Shown here: in pieces, positions 18,961 through 22,551 of the stretch
How the letters are laid out: each line of letters starts with the position of its first letter
How positions within the stretch are numbered: the first letter of the stretch is position 1
Made by a program: the position numbers and the translations under genes
Notes under the pieces: generated by a model
The model's input: only the letters and a program-made list of their open reading frames with translations
Database searches by the model: none
Told to the model about the DNA's origin: nothing
Assembly: GCA_032718475.1 (NCBI GenBank)
Contig: JAUCBJ010005625.1
Span: 1-22,551, forward strand
Source: Nemertoderma westbladi
Lineage: Eukaryota > Xenacoelomorpha > Nemertodermatida > Nemertodermatidae
Direction of reading: 5' to 3'
DNA length: 22,551 nt

Positions 18961-19049
18961 CTAAAATATTGAGACCTTCTAACAGTACAGTAGATAGCGT
19001 CAGCTGTCATCAGATGCTTGCTATATATATTTAAACTTTATCTTATAAC

Positions 19050-19167
19050 CTTTTACTTTCACTTTGAGACTGATTGCTTGCACCTTCTGGACCTTCTTCG
19101 CTCGCATTCCCCTCGTCACCAATGCTGGCGTTTTCTCCATCTTCCAAACTTTCTTCTCCACCTTCAT
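19050..19167 (-). CDS. Putative internal exon: acidic, Glu/Gly/Ser-rich
   Basis: Minus-strand exon of 118 nt between an acceptor TTAATTAATTAG (AG at 19168-19169) and a donor AAAAG|GTTATA (GT at 19048-19049). It reads EGGEESLEDGENASIGDEGN, then ASEEGPEGASNQSQSESK. It ends with two bases, AG, that join in phase with the C starting the exon at 15313, giving Ser-Ser-Asp-Asp. If not spliced, the frame stops two codons later (TAA at about 19044), which would make this an alternative C-terminus. Composition and phase both match the exon at 15139. The donor is weak and no preceding exon was firmly found. Confidence 0.45.
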
Positions 19168-19756
19168 CTAATTAATTAATATATAATAGTTTCAGTTTAG
19201 TATAAAAATATTTCCGCATCGTGGATTAAACCTACATTATAAAAGGTAATATTGTGAGTTGAATTTAATGAACTTCTAGGCTATTTGGGATTAAAACTCT
19301 CTGTCCTGTGATATTATTTGGAATCTGGGTAGACCGCCAAGCATTGCAGAGTGTGTAGTAGAGAGTTAATTAAAAATTAATAAATATAAAAGTTTTTTAC
19401 ATAAATAAATAATAAGGTTTAACTTTCTTTTCTGTAATCGATTTCGATGTACAGTTGATTGGATTTTACGATTTCCCATTTTATCTCGTTAAATATTTAT
19501 ACCCCACTTCAAAATTCAAATCACCTTGAACAACATATATTTTAACAATTTAATTGTGTCTGTAGGATATAAGATATCCCCTCCCCCCCTCCCCGATCCC
19601 AGTACCCCGCATCTCATCAAAGAAACTCACCCCCCCCCCCCCAAATTCCTTATGGTAGAATCCTTTATTGTCGCTAACCTCTTGTGATGTGAAATGAATT
19701 CGCGTCGAAACAGGCGAATGGACATATACTGGACGCTTGTCATGGATCCGCCAGTG
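19168..19756. other. Non-coding; G/C tracts at 19576-19642
   Basis: AT-rich intron-like or intergenic sequence. On the minus strand 19576-19609 carries GGGG, GGG, GGGG, G8 and GGGG runs with short loops (a canonical G-quadruplex pattern), and 19630-19642 is a run of 13 C. The minus-strand open frame at 19550-19810 overlaps these tracts and the SINE, and is not a gene. Confidence 0.55.
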
Positions 19757-19943
19757 AAGTAAAAATACAAGTAAATTTTCTTCGGCCGCTAGGCCAGGGA
19801 TTACGCACAAAGTCTGACAATTTATTTCCAGTGCGGTCCCCCCAGAACTTTACTCCCCAGAGGAAACTCCAGTACTCATTTAGCTACCACTTAAGGATGC
19901 AAGGCAGAGATGCGCACTGGCTGGTCCCTTTAAAGCATTCGTG
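19757..19943 (-). mobile_element. SINE copy, 5'-truncated
   Basis: The reverse complement matches the SINE at 15578-15766: TTTAAAGGGACCAGCCAG, CTTGCATCCTTAAGTGG, CCGCACTGGAAATAA, GTGCGTAATCCCTGGCC, then the TTACTT tail. The tRNA-like head is missing, as expected for 5' truncation on reverse transcription. Confidence 0.85.
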
Positions 19944-20805
19944 ATTTCTCATCATTAATTAATTTCCAAATCTCTGTGCAAATATTCAAGCTAGTTCAAT
20001 TATATATCTCAACGAATATTTTTTAACTTTTATCAAACTTACTTGACAAAAACGTAAGAAGAAAAATTGTTTGATTACTTTTTTTCAAAACCAGTATCAA
20101 ATTTGGTGCCTCTATTCTTGACTTTTAGAGTACAGCTTTCATTAATTGACATTCCTAAATCACATTTTGCTGCTACACGACTTCAGTAACGGTAAAACGT
20201 CGACGCCCATAAATCTACTTCAAGTTAATATAATACACAGTAGTTAGTACATTCCTTGTCTTGGTTGATGATGGATTCCTGTTACTAATATTCTATGGTT
20301 TGTTAAGCAATTCCATCATGGTTGCTCTGATTAAGAAAATAGGTACTTGTTAATTTTGAGGTCCTTTGCTTATATTACATTGAGTTTAATTTATTATGTC
20401 GGCCACACCATCGCCAGATGATGCAGCAATGCCTCCACAGTAGGGTGGGTCATCACGAAAAATAGTGTATGGGTAGCAATAAAGTACTTAGAATGTACTT
20501 TGTACTTTGTACAATGTACTTAGAACAGTTATGATATAAAAAAAATATTCAATAATTAAGTTTATGCCTGCCGCCTTGCAGTCAAAAATATTGCGTTTTG
20601 CCTAATTTTGCCTTAAAAGGGCCTTTGTGAGTTTAGGCAGTTCCAACCAGGTTATGAAGTCTAGTTTGGTCTCTATTGATCCGCAATTGTCGATTTAGGG
20701 TGAATGTGGTTGTCTGGATGTTATATAAATATTTGATTTCTCAATTTTTTAAAATCTATAGGCATTTATATTATCACTAATATATAACATAAATATATTA
20801 AATAT
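19944..20805. other. Non-coding; weak exon candidates and GTACTT cluster
   Basis: A minus-strand open stretch at 20075-20172 (CDLGMSINESCTLK then VKNRGTKFDTGF) follows a possible acceptor (GTGTAG), and a strong donor CAA|GTAAGT lies at 20044-20046 in another frame. A 15-codon plus-strand ORF at 20396-20443 reads MSATPSPDDAAMPPQ. At 20481-20526 GTACTT is repeated about five times. None is convincing as a gene. Confidence 0.3.
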
Positions 20806-20875
20806 TAATAAAAATAAAATAATAGGAAGGCATTTTAAAAAACCATGTTCAGCATGATCCGGTCTCTTAAATATA
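20806..20875 (+). repeat. 70-bp inverted repeat, left copy
   Basis: Reverse complement of 21299-21368 with one mismatch (AAAAAACC versus AAACAACC). The pair bounds 563 bp and may be the termini of a small non-autonomous element. Confidence 0.9.
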
Positions 20876-21007
20876 ATTTTGAGTTGAACAAATTATGTTT
20901 TTGACAGACCAATATCAAGCAAGTAAAATTAATTGGAAACATAGAAACAACATGTTCCTATCTGTTCAACCGTAAGTAGTATTTAATTATATAGTAAGTA
21001 TTTAATT

Positions 21008-21044
21008 ATTTAAGCAGGGACATAAAGCGCAACCCTGTTTAAAT
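21008..21044. repeat. Hairpin with 12-bp arms
   Basis: ATTTAAGCAGGG (21008-21019) and CCCTGTTTAAAT (21033-21044) pair at 11 of 12 positions around a 13-nt loop, inside the 20806-21368 element. Confidence 0.7.
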
Positions 21045-21160
21045 ACTGTAAGTAAAATTATCACATTGGTTACACTTTTGCATATGTGTTTCGCCGGGAT
21101 TTGGCTCATCAGCTACACTAACCCGCCGTGCAGGACACATGTTAATCAAACTAACTACAC

Positions 21161-21496
21161 CAAAAACCAGCTAAACACACACACATACATATAAACAAAT
21201 AGCATTGCATTCCAGATCAAATAAGCAATCATTTCCTTAGCAACACTATATGAGATAATTTGTCTAGTGCATGGTTGCTAATTATAATAACAATATTTTA
21301 TATTTAAGAGACCGGATCATGCTGAACATGGTTGTTTAAAATGCCTTCCTATTATTTTATTTTTATTATAATTAGCAACCATGCACTAGACAAATTATCT
21401 CATATAATGTTGGTTGCTAAGGAAATGATTGCTTATTTGATCTGGAATGCAATGCTATTTGTTTATATGTATGTGTGTGTGTTTAGCTGGTTTTTG
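21161..21496. repeat. Foldback: 130/134-bp inverted arms with 72-bp core
   Basis: The left arm 21161-21290 and right arm 21363-21496 are reverse complements, apart from a 4-bp insertion in the right arm and one or two changes beside it (GCAACACTATAT versus GCAACCAACATTATAT). The core, 21291-21362, contains most of the right copy of the 70-bp repeat. The arms end in CAAAAACCAGCTA / TAGCTGGTTTTTG. A transcript would form a long, nearly perfect hairpin. The plus-strand open frame at 21332-21541 is a by-product. Confidence 0.9.
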
Positions 21497-21625
21497 CTAA
21501 CTTCTGCAAACCGAATTTTACGTTTTATGTTGCAACTTTAAATCCATGCTCACAGCTTGTTATATTATGATAATTGATGTTAACGACATACTGACTAACA
21601 GGAGGTTGGTATGTATATATTAAAT

Positions 21626-21778
21626 TAAATTAAAGGAAGAACAGGAGTCTTACACCCCCAATAAAAAATATAGAATCAGGACATTTAGCCCAAAATAGAG
21701 GTGTAACATTTTGGGCTAAATGTCCTGATTCTATATTTTTTATTGGGGGTGTAAGACTCCTGTTCTTCCTTTAATTTA
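21626..21778. repeat. Perfect palindrome: 71-bp arms, 11-nt loop
   Basis: 21626-21696 and 21708-21778 are exact reverse complements by base-by-base reading, with loop 21697-21707. A 13-bp direct repeat, AGCTTGTTATATT, flanks the area at 21554-21566 and 21778-21790. Candidate young foldback element or MITE, template-switch product, or source of hairpin RNA. Confidence 0.93.
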
Positions 21779-21790
21779 GCTTGTTATATT

Positions 21791-22395
21791 GGCAGAGTAT
21801 GTTGTGAAGGTTTATGCGCCAATGTGGTTCCCTATAAAACTAGAGCCTCAGTGCTATAAGGGTTCTGTGCACTTTTTGTGATCGCTAACCTTAGCTGGTT
21901 TTTGGCACCAGATGAATATTAGGTAGTAAAAACAACACTGAGAAAGAATTATTTTTGTGGACATTCCGAAAATATTTTACTCAGCATGTTAGTTGATGAA
22001 CGTAGCCATATTAGGGTATTAATGCTGGGAGAAGAATCAAGTTAGCAAGATCAAGAGAGCATCAAATTATATTATGGTGTATACGTAACATCAATATATA
22101 TCTTTGTCTACTTTACGAAATAAGTTTAGGAAACTTTTATATCAAGGTTTTAAATTATATTTATAATTATATATTATATTATATTTAAAAAAACTTTTAT
22201 ATTTATATCAATATTTATTACAACTTTTTGCTTTCCGTGCTCTACACTACAATTAGACACAGTAAAACAATGTTGAAAAGGCATTATAAGTGAACATTGG
22301 CAAACATTGTCAAAGATATATAAATATAGCGTCCATATTTATACATGATGTAACTCAAAGTTTTCTGCAATTTTAAAGTGTTCATCCATGTTTTA
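21791..22395. other. AT-rich non-coding stretch
   Basis: No gene found. A third copy of TAGCTGGTTTTTG lies at 21892-21904. At 22130-22220 the sequence is mostly A and T, with AACTTTTATAT repeated. Confidence 0.5.
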
Positions 22396-22551
22396 AGATA
22401 GATAGATAGATTTATTTATACATTATGTAAAAACAATATCAAATACACCAAACAATGTACCGGTATAAAGGTATTGTCCAACATAACATATAGGATTACC
22501 CCTAAAAGCTTTGCAGCTTATTTCCAAGGGGGTCCTTTATGTTACTTGGTT
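22396..22551 (-). mobile_element. 3' end of another LINE, running off the window
   Basis: On the minus strand the sequence runs into ATAAATAAATCTATCTATCT, a 3' end followed by a tetranucleotide tail, which is typical of CR1/L2-type LINEs. 22439-22551 repeats 6303-6414. Only non-coding 3' sequence is inside the window, so the clade cannot be named. Confidence 0.5.

Larger units (their letters stand above)
15314..19049 (-). other. Putative 3.7-kb intron of the acidic gene
   Basis: Would run from the donor AAAAG|GTTATA (minus strand, 19049-19048) to the acceptor at 15314. The donor is weak. The intron would hold a SINE, LINE A copy 2, a SINE fragment, a 46-bp duplication and an inverted array, all non-host sequence. 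Confidence 0.4.

Noticed and set aside
19550-19810. Minus-strand 86-codon open frame
   Set aside because: Built from a SINE end and G-tracts; the Gly run comes from the homopolymer.
20396-20443. 15-codon ORF MSATPSPDDAAMPPQ, possible first exon
   Set aside because: Too short, no convincing donor after it and no partner exon; kept only as a note.

Overview
The window looks like a repeat-rich, AT-rich stretch of an invertebrate animal genome. It carries decayed non-LTR retrotransposons with APE-type endonuclease and reverse transcriptase, a tRNA-derived SINE family, minisatellites, foldback elements, and what look like spliced exons with GT-AG borders. I see no bacterial gene organisation, rRNA, intact tRNA or CRISPR. 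The species cannot be named from the sequence. The LINE types are widespread in cnidarians, sponges, lophotrochozoans and deuterostomes.

Layout. (1) 1-2919, plus strand: a decayed gag-like gene with three CCHC zinc knuckles. It keeps one reading frame for about 2.1 kb, broken only by stop codons, then continues in another frame into an Arg/Gly/Ser-rich tail. (2) 2920-6729: non-coding DNA with a tRNA-like SINE head (3487), a (GACT)n-linked repeat (4866) and a block whose last 112 bp recur at the right edge of the window. (3) 6730-13890: LINE B (plus strand; ORF1-like, endonuclease, RT) interrupted by two later LINEs on the minus strand. These are LINE C (9597-12057, CR1/jockey-like) and LINE A copy 1 (12282-13247, RTE-like). 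Each has target-site duplications, and B's reading frame is restored when they are removed. (4) 14005-14709: a 55/54-bp minisatellite. (5) 15139-19167: two exons of a putative minus-strand host gene encoding an acidic Ser/Glu/Asp/Gly C-terminus. The intervening 3.7 kb holds a complete SINE, a second copy of LINE A with a large internal deletion, a SINE fragment and an inverted array of about 160-bp units. (6) 19168-22551: no clear genes; a G/C-tract, a second SINE copy on the minus strand, a nested foldback cluster (20806-21496), a perfect 71-bp-arm palindrome (21626-21778), and the 3' end of another LINE (22396 onward).

Almost everything that encodes protein is a dead retroelement, so the region is best read as a record of successive insertions. 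The most unusual items are the frame-preserving but stop-riddled gag-like gene, a short hairpin repeat inside it that is read in two different frames, the phase-compatible acidic exons, and the perfect long palindrome beside the foldback cluster.
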